Positions 21,040-32,745 of a stretch of 64,000 nucleotides of DNA are shown here, piece by piece (the first letter of the stretch is position 1; every line of letters begins with the position of its first letter). The position numbers were made by a program, and so were the translations under genes. The notes below the pieces were generated by a model. That model saw only the letters and a list, made by a program, of their open reading frames with translations, did not search any database and had not been told where the DNA came from. Origin of the DNA: Diplonema papillatum (Eukaryota; Euglenozoa; Diplonemea; Diplonemida; Diplonemidae); the NCBI GenBank assembly GCA_030068145.1, contig JAPJBO010000465.1:62001-126000 (forward strand), given 5' to 3'.

Positions 21040-23758
21040 TGAAACGGCGGATGAGGGCGCTGCCCTCTATGTGTTCAACGATGTGTGGCCCCCCCGCCCA
21101 ACCCCCTTGTGTCTATTCTTTTGCAGATGCCTACGCGCCACCACCTCTCCCCGGCCCCCCCTTTCCTGGGTTTCATCTCGTTGTTCAGAGTAGTCGAGTG
21201 ACCAGCTGGGGTGGTTGTTATTGGTGCTGGTTTTGAGGGATAAGGAAAAAGTGCTATTTCCCTTCTCTGGGATGGCTGCCGTGACGAACCTAGCTTCTTC
21301 GTACACATGCGGAGAGAGAGAGAGAGTGTATGTGTGTGGAGAGAAACGACAGTGAGGGTTTGGAGGAGGACGCGGCGTGCGTCGGGGCCCGCGACGAAGC
21401 CCCGGCCACCTTGCTAGATAAAACCTGCCTTGGAAGAGGCACCTTATTGCCCGCGGGGGTAGGCACCCCTGCGGAGGCCCTCTTCCGTGTGCCTCCACGC
21501 GGAAGGAACACCAGGAAACATTTTTGCGGTGGCCTCCGCTGGTCTGGTAGGTTGTGCCACCTCCATTATTTCACACTGGTTCTTTCGCTCTTTCTCTCTC
21601 TTTGGCTAGCCGAAAAAGACTCCTGCGACCGACCACGAGCACATTCGCGATGAATGCGGTACTGGAGAAGGTGGGGCTGTCCATCCAATCCTCAATCTGA
21701 AAGGTTACGCTCAACTCTGATGCTTCTGCGGCAGGTATTCCTCGGCTGCTACAGCCCCTACAGGTCGCGTCAACACCTACCGTCCACCACAGGGGTCTAC
21801 GTACCGTTCTTGACAGAAGGACGGTGGCTACGAAAGTCGGGTGAAATGACTCACCTAATGGATGCAACGATCCTGAAACTGTATGTGCAACGTGGATGTG
21901 CGGTTGTCTAAAAACACTACCACTGTTTGATCCTGCCACGGTTCGGCTGCCCGGAACTTTTTTTAGTATTTGACAAATCGAATAATGACACGGGTGTTAT
22001 TATTCGACACCCCCCCCCCCCCTTTATCACAAAGCAAGGAGTGCGTTGGTGCGGATACGGTTTTCGGCTTTAGTACGGCACGTGGTCTCCTGAAGCCGAC
22101 TCCGGGAAGCAGAAAGGGAAACGGCCGCCACGGGAGAACGAAGGTTTTGTCCGTGTTGATGATGAACAAGGCTACACTTTCCTGGGGGGTTTCGGTCACT
22201 TTTCTGGGTTTGGCCGGGCTGGCACCCGCGTGCAGAACGGCAAACGTTTTCACCGACCAAAGCAGTGTAAATTTGTTGCAGTAGTGTGATTGTCAGGCCT
22301 TCGGCTACCCTGAGCAACGCACTATGCTCCCACCAAAGCGGTTCGTTTAGTGTCGGCCCCGGTTGTGCGCAAAGCGCCAACTCGGCCAAGCAAGTTCACT
22401 TGCTCAAGCTGCACGCCTGGATATGATGACAACGAGAAAGAGAAGCTACCCCAAAGTTTTAGCTCCAGCCTGCGAGGCTGGACTCCACCGGTGCTGGTTT
22501 CGTTGAACTTGTTTTCATGTGCAACCGCAGTGTTCCGGCAAGGTTCCCTGCAGTACAACTGCGCTGTTAAGATATGAGACGATGCCAAAAGGGAGAGACG
22601 GGTTCGACCTGCACCCTCCAGCACACGTATTCTGAGGCCGATACGAAATAGAACTGCTGCGCCAGCGCAAGCCTGTCGGCAGGACCCAACGAAACCGGCC
22701 GAACTGGCTAGGGGGGGCCGGTGTGTGCGTGTGTGTGGGTGCGTTGGAATCCCTTCTGTTTTTCTTCGCTATTCCTGGGAAGTCGATAGAACGCATGTGG
22801 CTTCGTTCTGAGCTGTTCCGATAATCTCCCCAGCTGTATTTTTTGCAGCAGGGCAAAAGGAGAGGCGCCGAAGGCGCTCGCAAGCTTGCTGCGGTGGGTG
22901 GGGTGTGCAAGCAGCGAGAAATGCGGGCATCGACTGGAGAATCTGGCCTAGGAGTTCCCTCTCAGGAAACTCGTTCTGAACGAGTGGACGTTCGACGGCG
23001 GCGAAAAGGTAAAGGGTGCTCTCCGCAGCGATGAGGGGATTTGCAAGAACGTGCTTGAAAATGGATACGTGCTCAACATCCGTCTGCGCCGTGCTTCGGT
23101 CGTGAATGTGTTACATCCGTGTGTTTGTCAGGCCTTCGATTACTGAGCAACGCACTGTGCACACTCCGTGGCAACGTTACAGCAGATGGAACGCGTTTGT
23201 TGCGCCGCCGCGGGGGGCGGCCTCGCTGTAGCCTCCAGGCCGGAGCCATTGTCGGATGATTCCTCGCTCGTGTCTTCGCCGGGTGGACGCAGCCGGGGAC
23301 TGCGTTGCTTTGGGCCGCCGCCGGCGCACTCTACCTTCGACGCACATAAGGCGGACCATCATCTTAGTCCTAGGACATTTAGGAGCATCAGACCTGCTAT
23401 TGGCTCGCTCTTCCGCGCTATAAGTCGCGCGCAGTCCCCTTACGAAGTAGTGCGCGTCTCGGGTAAGCAGCAAGCCGCCGATGCCAAAAGACACCCCCTA
23501 ACAACACGACACGCCCACCTATTTAAGGGTCGAGATCTCGTTCGTTAACGGAATCAACCTGACAAATCACTCCACCAACCAGGAGCGGCCAGCGGCCGTG
23601 CACCAGCACACAATTCATCGAGAAAGAGCTCTCAACCATCTGTCAATCCTTGAGATCGTCCTGACCTGGTAAAATTCCCTGTGTTGAGTCGAATTAAGCC
23701 GCAAACTCCACGCCTGGTATCTGCAGACAGGACAGCGATGGGGTGGTTTCGGGTTGGC
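21040..23758. other. Intergenic region between AP-3 sigma and HisRS
   Basis: No gene is recognised. It carries a repeat ending in a C-run at 21900-22022 (second copy 43690-43820), satellite-core fragments at 22283-22322 and 23127-23160, and a segment at 23370-23450 shared with 43300-43400. Confidence 0.5.
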
Positions 23759-23960
23759 CTTTAGACTAGGTCGGCGAGGAGGGTGACGGTGCCCCTGTCG
23801 CCGTCGGCGCGGTCTTTGCCGTCGGCCCGGAGGTTTTTGACGACGACGGACTGGTTGGCCTTTAGACCAGGTCGGCGAGGAGGGTGACGGTGCCCCTGTC
23901 GCCGTCGGCGCGGTCTTTGCCGTCGGCCCGGAGGTTTTTGACGACGACGGACTGGTTGGC
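23759..23960 (-). repeat. Two extra tandem copies of the HisRS 3' end (101-bp unit)
   Basis: The last 101 bp of the HisRS gene, from the [19 protein letters not shown] codons to the stop and a few bases beyond, recurs at 23759-23859 and 23860-23960, immediately downstream of the genic copy (23961-24061). The copies differ by about one base. They lie after the functional stop. Confidence 0.95.
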
Positions 23961-23962
23961 CT

Positions 23963-26900
23963 TTAGACTAGGTCGGCGAGGAGGGTGACGGTGCCCCTGT
24001 CGCCGTCGGCGCGGTCTTTGCCGTCGGCCCGGAGGTTTTTGACGACGACGGACTGGTTGGCCCACTCGCTGGGCGCGACGAAGATGGCGCGCACCGCGCC
24101 GACGCGGTCGGCGTACGAGAACGACTGCTTCGGGCTCTGCTTCGACTTGAGGACAATGTCGACGGATCTGCCGGCATCCCTCAGCTTCTGGGCGACTTCG
24201 ATCGCCGGGCGGCGCATCGTCTCGTTGAACGGGATGACCAAGTCCTGGACTTCGGCCTCCAGCGAAGGCATCAACCCTTTGACCATCAGCAACTCTTTGA
24301 TGACGCAATCGCCGAACCCGAACCCGCAGGCTGGGATCGCCCGGTTGTGGCCGTACGTCTGCATCAGGTTGTCGTACCGGCCTCCCCCGCAGATCGCCCT
24401 CAGCTCCCCCGCCCTGTCGAAGCACTCGAACACCACGCCCGTGTAGTACGCCAACCCTCGCACCACACTCGCGTCGAACACGACCCAGTCCTCGAAGCCG
24501 TATGCGCCCAGCAGGTTGAAGAGCTCGGTGAGCTCCTTCACAACGTCCGCGTCTTCCCCGACCACGGTCTTCATTTCCTCCATCGTTTTAATTGCGAGCG
24601 TCGTCAGGATCGTGTCGACGACGCTCTCGTCGAGCCCAAGCTTCTTCAGCATCTGTGTGTGTGTGTGTGTGTGTTGGTTGTAGAGTGATAGACAGCTTCC
24701 AAGCTCCTTTTGAAGGTTTAAAACTCTCCGGGTGGCTTTCGGCAGGAATTTCTGCAGTTGTTCGCAACGCGTTGCTAAAGGTGGTGGTTGGTGGTGAGAG
24801 TGTCGGTTACTTCCTTTGTGTGTCGCCGCTTCAAACACCACTTTGGGGGTTCAAAGTCTCCGGCAGCTGGAAATTCTGTTGTGCGCGACGCGTTGTTAAA
24901 GGTGGGTTGAACGCGGAGAGAGTGTCGGTTAGTTCCTCTGGCTAGGAACCCAAAAAAGGATTCACCGGGAACATTCTTTGTGGATAACCGTGTTCCCAGG
25001 GGTTTCGTTTTATTGGGTCACTCGGTTGCGGTGTTCGAGTGCCCTGCGGCTTCATCCTGTGGAAGGATGCTCAGGAAACGATCGCAGAGCAACCGCGTGG
25101 ATTGCCACCGATGTAGCGAGCCGTCTGCAGACCCATCGGGAATCCATTTACTCTGAGACTAGCATGGCTTCAGGCCTGAAACAAGCTACGCTGAAGTTGG
25201 GACCCCCACACACTGAAATCAAGTGCTCCTACTGTTAGTTTTGCGAACGTATCGCAAACACGCTGAAGTTGGGACCCCACGCACTGAAATCGACTGAGAA
25301 CAACCTGAGCGATCTCTCATGGCTATAACCAGTTTTCCTGCTACTCAAATCAGACTGGAGAAGGCTACAACCATTTACCTGTCTTTCTGGCTTGGCGATG
25401 CGAACATCACAAGGAAGAGGTGCGACCGAAGACACCACCCACGTGAGCGAGGGGAGAAAATCTTAGTTTCGGGATAGGGCAGAATCCTGCTTCTCATGTA
25501 TGTAGCGAAGGGAAAGAGGTGTTTACTTCCCTTATTTCGTTTCTTCCCCCTTTTTTTTTGTCTTCGTGAAAGGAAACAAAGCATACGTCCACAATTTCAG
25601 CTCGCTCTACCTTCTCGATCTTGTCCACAATCACGCAAACCGGAGCGAACTGGGCCTGCTCGACGCCGGCCTTGAGAAGTACTGTCTGCAGCAGCTTTCG
25701 CGAGTTAATCTGTGGAAGGTGACAAGCAGGAAATGAAATTGGTTTGGGCTGCAGCCGGTAGTAGTAGTAGTAGCTTGAACTTGATATGCAGCAACAATCT
25801 GTGACGGTAGACCGCACAAGCCGCTACAGACTACTCTCGACTCCTCTAGGTTCCTTGCCTTCGCGTGGCCACTTGTCTTGCCTTTTCACAAAAGAACCCG
25901 CCCCCGGCATTCCCGACTGTCCAATGGGACAGTAACGGGAAAATACCAAGCATTGCACGTCCGATTGACCCTACGAGTGACCGAAAAGGGGAAGAGGTCC
26001 AGAGCTCAGGTTGCAGGTAGCCCAGTTTGGCTGGGCATCAGCGTACTGCTGGCATTCCGAAAGCCGGGATAAACCCATCGCATCCAGACCTGTGCACTAT
26101 GAACGGTGGTAATGGTGCCTTGCAAGTGATCTCTTCAATCTCTTCTATTGTATCCACCTCCGATCTCGAGACCGAGAGTGAGTGGTACAAGAGTAGGAAA
26201 AAGTAGAAAGGGAAACTAGAGTTTTCGTTGACCGCACAACCCTGAGCCCAAATCCTGGATGTGGTTTCAAATTTCAAGCATTATTGGTGGTTAGAAGGTC
26301 GGTATTTTGAAGTCTCTGGCTGACCGTAGAGGCTTGCACTGTGAAGGTGCAGCTCGTTGAGGTGGCAAATTGGCAAATGGTCATGATCAGAAGGTCCTAC
26401 GTCCTCTTCAGTTTCCTCACGCAATGCATGTGGCGAAAAAGAAAACGAAAAGGAGGAAGCGTGAAACCTTGAACCCGACGTCTTTTGCGGTCAGGCCGAC
26501 GTTTGAGAGGAATGTGATGGCGGCGGCGATGAGTTCGGCCTCGGCTGTAATCGATGGAACGCCGAGGATGTCGCAGTTCCATTGGAAGTGCTCACGTCGA
26601 CGCCCGCGTGTGATCGCCTCGTATCTGTAAAGGGATTACGATGTGGGCAAACATACACGATAGTACGGAAGGATACTCTCACCGACCTCAGCTGTTGAAG
26701 ATCTGCGCGCTAAACTAAAGCACATCACTCAGCGCAGGAAAAGAAAGCAGCAGCGATGCTCTTAGTAACGGCGAGTGATCAGGGCAGAGCCCAAGCCTGA
26801 ACCAGTGTTCTGGATATCTGGAATATGGCGCAAGCTGCTTGGGGACACAACTGGCGTCGAGGTAAGTCTTCTGGAATAAAGTATCCTCTTGCATCGGGCC

Positions 26901-28544
26901 GTACCGTTAACCGCAATAGGTCTCCTAGGCTAAAAGCCTCTTGCCGACAGAACAATGTAGGTAAGGGAAGTCGGCAAACTCGATCCGTAACGTTGGGAAA
27001 AGGATTGACTCTGAGGACACATGCGGGACTGTCAGTGCGGGTTTAGGTCTGGGCTCAGATTGAAGGTGCTGTGAGTGGCGCTCTCGGAGAGGGTGAGAGT
27101 CCCGTATTTCCTCGGCGAGCCATGTTGGCTAACTCCCTGCTAGCACGAGTTGCTCAGTTTGGGAATGCTGAGCTAATGCCAGAGCCGGGTCTTCCCAGTG
27201 ACCGTACTAACACGGACCCTCTCTATCTGATGTATTATGTCCTGTAGTTTTTGGGTGGAGTAGGGTGACTTCACCCACAGCCCTGTCAGTGAGCCGGTCC
27301 GTCCCTATCTCTCTTGAAACTGCATCGAAGTGCCTGCCGCTGTTTATCACAGGTCCGTATATTAATGCCGCTGCTGTTAAGAGCTCGTAGTTGGATCCAG
27401 AGCTCGGGTTGCATAGTGGTCCAGTTTGCTAGCAGCCGTACAGTCCACACAAGTGCCACAAGCTCATGGCTTTGGCCCTCCCTAACCCCCAAGATACGCG
27501 CGATCTTCGGTGGGAGGCTGCTCCGGCGGTACCCGTTCCTTCAAGAAGCATACCTCCAGCACTGTGGGATGCTGAACCACTTTATCGGCAGCAGCAGGGA
27601 CTGGCCCTTCTGGATCACGAGCCGCGCCAGCGACGGCGTCATCTCGGGCCTGAGCGCGACGTTGTGGCCGCCTTTCGTTGTGAAGTTGTACATTTGCTGC
27701 ACGATCTCTTCCCCCGCCTTTCTCGTGTACAGCTTCTCCGATTCAAGCATCTGTGTGCAGGGAATGAGTTTGCCAAGAGCGGGCGGTGTTGGGACCGTGC
27801 GAAGTCGAAGAAGGAGTCCAAAATCAATACTACAACGCCGACACGGGAGCACAACCCGAAGGCTGCCGACGAAGCTCGTCCGCGTGTCCTATGAGATCCC
27901 TTGTCAATACCATCCAACGACTGTGACGCACGTGCACAATGTCGGACGCTAACGTCTGTCAAGAGCATGCGCTGTTACCGCACTGATCCCATCTGCATCG
28001 TGTGTTGGCTTTTTTTAGGCCACATAAGGTGAGCCATCATCGACGCGAGCTGAGTGGCTACAGCGGTGTGACTCGGGTTGCCAGGCTGCTGGTGTCTGGA
28101 TTGGGAACGACAGTTGTTCACTTGACGACAAAAATTAGGATGGCGCTTTCTTTCGTTTGGACGCACTAGCGGAACTCACCTGCTTTGGTAAGTTTCATGT
28201 ACTATTTATTAGTACCAGCAATGCATTGGTAACACAACAACGTTTGTTTGTGCGCACTTCCTTCACCTGTTTTGGTCATCTCACGGGAGTGAGGATAGTG
28301 CGCTGTCATCGATCGGGTTTTGTTCTTGCCAAATTGAATTTGATACTAACAAATGAAGGTTGGACACAAAAAAAAAGGAGGAAAATCACACCGGAGCGTC
28401 GTACTCTTCGAAGCCAAACTCCTTCGACACCTTCCTGAAGTGGTTGAAGAGAAAGGTGCGGAATCGCATCTCCTCGGGGGGGAAGTCTCGGGTGCCTTGC
28501 ACCGGTTCAGTGTCGATGAGGGCCTTGGCATTTGTAGAAGCCAT
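23963..28544 (-). CDS. hisS: Histidyl-tRNA synthetase, five exons
   Basis: The exons are 28544-28392, 27750-27554, 26624-26468, 25709-25587 and 24652-23963. Phases are consistent and total 439 aa. It charges tRNA-His with histidine. Class II signatures are present: the N-terminal [17 protein letters not shown], motif 2 around [12 protein letters not shown] (about 122-133), the His-specific [12 protein letters not shown] (about 275-286), the CGGGRYDNL loop (about 299-307) and motif 3 [13 protein letters not shown] (about 320-332). A C-terminal anticodon-binding domain covers about 345-439. The closest familiar relatives are plant organellar/bacterial-type enzymes. The only in-frame ATG near the start is at 28544; the open frame upstream to 28835 lacks an ATG but is basic, so a spliced targeting leader remains possible. 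Donors are mostly GTATGC. Exon 5 uses an acceptor formed by a (CA)n tract. Introns contain rRNA-like fragments. Confidence 0.95.
25998..26045 (+). pseudogene. SSU rRNA-like fragment in HisRS intron 3
   Basis: The word TCCAGAGCTC followed by a CCCAGTTTGGCTGG hairpin resembles the segment that follows the SSU-like piece at 27397-27430. I read both as copies of the same SSU variable stretch next to the conserved CTCGTAGTTGGAT site. The call is by similarity between the two copies and is weaker than for the other rRNA pieces. Confidence 0.4.
26690..27250 (+). pseudogene. Scrambled LSU rRNA-derived mosaic in HisRS intron 2
   Basis: The stretch near 26710-26795 matches the conserved LSU 5' region: CATCACTCAGCGCAGGAAAAG, then TAGTAACGGCGAGTG and AGAGCCCA. 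The stretch 26945-27020 matches a core region far downstream in a normal LSU (AATGTAGGTAAGGGAAGTCG, then GATCCGTAACGTTGGGA). At about 27085 the words GGAGAGGGTGAGAGTCCCGT return to the 5' region. The order is not that of a functional LSU and sequence is missing between pieces, so this is a rearranged rDNA pseudogene. It lies antisense to HisRS. Confidence 0.8.
27350..27430 (+). pseudogene. SSU rRNA-derived fragment in HisRS intron 2
   Basis: The segment GTATATTAATGCCGCTGCTG, then AAGAGCTCGTAGTTGGAT, is the universal SSU core before the V4 region (canonical GTATATTAAAGTTGTTGCAG and AAAAGCTCGTAGTTGGAT). Only a short piece is present. It follows directly on a dispersed repeat (27293-27345) whose inverted copy is at 38925-38990. 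Confidence 0.85.
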
Positions 28545-30279
28545 CCTGACGGCTAGCAGCCTCCTGCCCGCGAGTAGCGTCTTGACCACCCCTCCACAAC
28601 GCGTTGGGCTTTCCAACGCGACACTTGCAGCCTGTGGTCGTGGTTGTTTCGGTACGATGACTACCTTGAAACCCCGGGGGTTTGGTCGTGAAGGACTGCC
28701 AAAGAAAAAACTCTCTTGCCTAAGATGCAATTCGCTTACTATCCCATCCCAGGGCCTCAGACCACTGTCCGTGCGCTCGACGGATTCAAAAGCGCTCCAA
28801 AAACGTCCTCGGAATGTATTTTTCGACACAGCCACGAAACCTGAAGGGGGTTTTCAGGTTCCGGCAGGTCTAGCTGGCTGCCTAGCCCCACGGCTCAGTC
28901 ACCCAAGGTGGTGTTCCCATGGTGGGGTGTTCCTGTAATTCGTAACCGGCGGGGTTTCTACTAAGGCTCAGTCATCCAAGGTGGTGTTACCATGGTGGTC
29001 CTGGAATTCGTAACCGGCGGGGTTTCTACTAAGGCTCAGTCACCCAAGGTGGTGTTACCATGGGGGTGTTCCTGTAATTCGTAACTGGCGGGGTTTCTAC
29101 TAAGGCTCAGTCACCCAAGGTGGTGTTACAATGGGGGTGTTCCTGTAATTCGTAACTGGCGGGGTTTCTACTAAGGCTCAGTCACCCAAGGTGGTGTTAC
29201 CATGGTGGGGTGTTCCTGTAAGTCGTAACCGGCGGATTCATCATGGGGGTTCTACAAGGCTCAGACATCCTATCTGCTGTAGTGCAGTACGTGTACTTGT
29301 GAGCGTGTCTATGTCGCCTGTTGCCGACTTTTTCCAGAAAAGACAAAAGCAGAAAATGAAACATTTTGATTGATTCGGTTTGGAAGCGGGGATAAAAAAA
29401 AAGCGAAATCTAATCGGAAGAGTGGATATGAAAGGCGTTGTGTAAATGCGGAAGTGGTCGCGAGGTATTTGCCGTTCCCGCAGTCCCCGGAGCAAGTTGT
29501 CTCGACCTGTTTACCGCTGGGGCTTCGTCCTATCTAGGCGTGTTCAACGAAGCATAAGTCGTTGATGGCTCGAGCAAGGTACCCTATATGCAATCCCTTT
29601 TCTGCAGATAGATGTTGAGGGTTTGGCGCCTACACAGGGGGAAAGCGCTCGTCGTTTTTGGTAGCGCGAGCACACGGGTGATAGTAAACCAGCAAAAGAA
29701 AGGTGCACAAAACATAGACGGCGGAATGAAGGCCGATGACGAGACGAAGGACGGAAGTCCGTTCTCGCCAAAAAGGCGCGGGTGGTGCGTTGGCGCGCAC
29801 CTTTTAATATTTTTTTCTTAGCCACATGCAATGTGTGAGGAAACTGAACCGCCCAAGTAGGACCTTCTGATCATGATCATTTGCCAAATTTTCCACCTGA
29901 AACCACGTCCAGGATTTGGGCTCAGGGTAGTGCGGTCAACGAAAACTCTAGTTTCCCTTTCTACTTTCTCCTACTCTCGCGGTGTATGGTTTCCCGGTTG
30001 CAACCAGGGCATTAGCTTGGTCTCCGGCCCATTTTCCAAATTTGGACCGCACAGCGCGACGCGACGTATCTTCACGACACAATGCTGGGTCCTGAGTGCC
30101 TCAGATTGCACATTGGCCACCTCTGCCGGGGGCCTGGGTGATGGTGCAGTGCCATTTTTTTTCTTCATTTTCCCCGCCGGCTTTTCCACATTTGGACTGA
30201 CAGTCTAAATGTGGATATAGAAGCTAATCCCCTGGTTGCAACCGGGGGGAACTTGTCAAAAGTTCTTTTTCCCCGGTGG
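28545..30279. other. Region upstream of HisRS with tandem and inverted repeats
   Basis: No gene is recognised apart from the open leader-like frame adjoining the HisRS start. It holds the 70-80 bp tandem array at 28891-29270. The segment at 29825-29975 is an inverted copy of HisRS intron-3 and exon-3-flank sequence (26155-26420). Confidence 0.6.
28891..29270. repeat. Tandem array of about 70-80 bp units
   Basis: The words GGCTCAGTCA(C/T)CCAAGGTGG, then TTACCATGG and TTCGTAACCGGCGG, recur with starts near 28891, 28962, 29031, 29102 and 29173, with a decayed last unit near 29255. Spacing varies between 69 and 82 bp. Confidence 0.9.
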
Positions 30280-31480
<1,201 letters not shown>

Positions 31481-31513
31481 CCCCGTTGCCACGGGAAAGT
31501 CGGTCAAGAGTCA

Positions 31514-32029
31514 TCACGACGGGTAAACGATGAACATGCGCTCGTTGTCGATGACATCGAAGTCGTACTTTTTCGGACTCAGCTGCTCCGACCGGCAGTA
31601 GACGTCCCTGCCCACCCGGCGCGCGGTGTTGTCGGTCAACCCGACGAACGTCGTCGAGATGACGTCGAAGTGCTTCTCGTCGACGACGTTGTATATTTCC
31701 CTGCCCAGCCACAGCGGGCCGCCTCGCTCTATCTGTTTGCGCGTCGCGACGATGTCGAAGATCAGGTGCCCGCGCGCCTGGTTGCGGGCGAGCTTTTCGC
31801 AGAGCATGTCGATGCGGCGGCTGCACTGGTGCAGGGCCTGGTCTTCCTTGATCGACATCTTGTACTCGAACGAGCCGTACAGCCAGTACTGCTGCTTCGT
31901 GCCCCGGTCCGCCTTCCCCGCGAAGCGCTCTTCCATGGGAAACGCCCAGTCTCGCGTCACCGGCTTGTGATTCCTCTTCGAGCTTCTCACCTTCGGCGAC
32001 GACGGAGAGCTGCTGCGCTGGTCGGCCAT
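31514..32029 (-). CDS. Small protein of unknown family with flanking partial copies
   Basis: From the ATG at 32029 (MADQRSSSPSSPKVRSSKR) to a TGA at 31514 the frame encodes 171 aa in one exon. The N-terminal 30 residues are Ser/Lys/Arg-rich. Then follow RDWAFPMEERF, QQYWLYGSFEYKMSIKED, RRIDMLCEKLARNQARGHL, GGPLWLGREIYNVVDEKHFD and a C-terminal block ending DVIDNERMFIVYPS. It looks like a folded globular domain with many aromatic residues, but I do not recognise the family. It is clearly coding-like, because synonymous-looking differences distinguish it from the copies upstream. Two copies of its 5' half lie upstream and at least four copies of its 3' end lie downstream. Confidence 0.6.
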   Translation of the reverse strand: MADQRSSSPSSPKVRSSKRNHKPVTRDWAFPMEERFAGKADRGTKQQYWLYGSFEYKMSIKEDQALHQCSRRIDMLCEKLARNQARGHLIFDIVATRKQIERGGPLWLGREIYNVVDEKHFDVISTTFVGLTDNTARRVGRDVYCRSEQLSPKKYDFDVIDNERMFIVYPS

Positions 32030-32106
32030 CTCAAAAACGCTACAACCCAAACCCCCCGCCCAGAGAGAACCTGAAATTGCTGAAAACTATTCGAAATCGT
32101 GGATTC

Positions 32107-32745
32107 CTATGACTTTGCTGCGCTGTTGCTGGAAGTCGTGATTTTGTTGAGTTCCCACTCTTTTTGCGGGAGCCCTGCGGGCTCTGCTTGGGCGCGACAG
32201 AGTCGAAGATCGAGTGCCCAGAGCCTGGTGCACGCAATTTCACAGAGCATGTCGATGTGTTCTCTGATCGACATCTTGTACTCGAACGAGCCGTCCAGCC
32301 AGTACTGCTGCTTCGTGCCCCGGTCCGCCTTCCCCGCGAAGCGCTCTTCCATGGGAAACGCCCAGTCTCGCGCCACCGGCTTGTGATTCCTCTTCGAGCT
32401 TCTCACCTTCGGCGACGACGGAGAGCTGCTGCGCTGGTCGGCCATCTCAAAAACGCTGGTTGTTATGACAACCCAAACCCCCCGCCCAGAGAGAACCTGA
32501 AATTGCTGAAAACTATTCGAAATCGTGGATTCCTATGACTTTGCTGCGCTGCTGCTGGAAGTCGTGATTTTGTTGAGTTCCCACTCTTTTTGCGGGAGCC
32601 CTGCGGGCTCTGCTTGGGCGCGACAGAGTCGAAGATCGAGTGCCCAGAGCCTGTCGAACGAGCCGTCCAGCCAGTACTGCTGCTTCGTGCCCCGGTCCGC
32701 CTTCCCCGCGAAACGCCCAGTCTCGCGTCACCGGCTGGACCTCAG
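32107..32745 (-). pseudogene. Two partial 5'-end copies of the small gene
   Basis: The segment 32445-32107 repeats the start of the neighbouring gene almost exactly (MADQRSS to about residue 60). It then jumps to MSIREHIDMLCE with deletions and reads out of frame. A second, shorter copy at 32513-32745 lacks the start. The two copies share an upstream flank beginning CAACCCAAACCCCCCGCCC and are about 420 bp apart, so they arose as tandem duplications. Confidence 0.85.

Noticed and set aside
28545..28835. N-terminal extension of HisRS to 28835 as a targeting peptide
   Set aside because: The extension has no ATG (the ORF opens with GTG). It could be used only after splicing from an unseen upstream exon.
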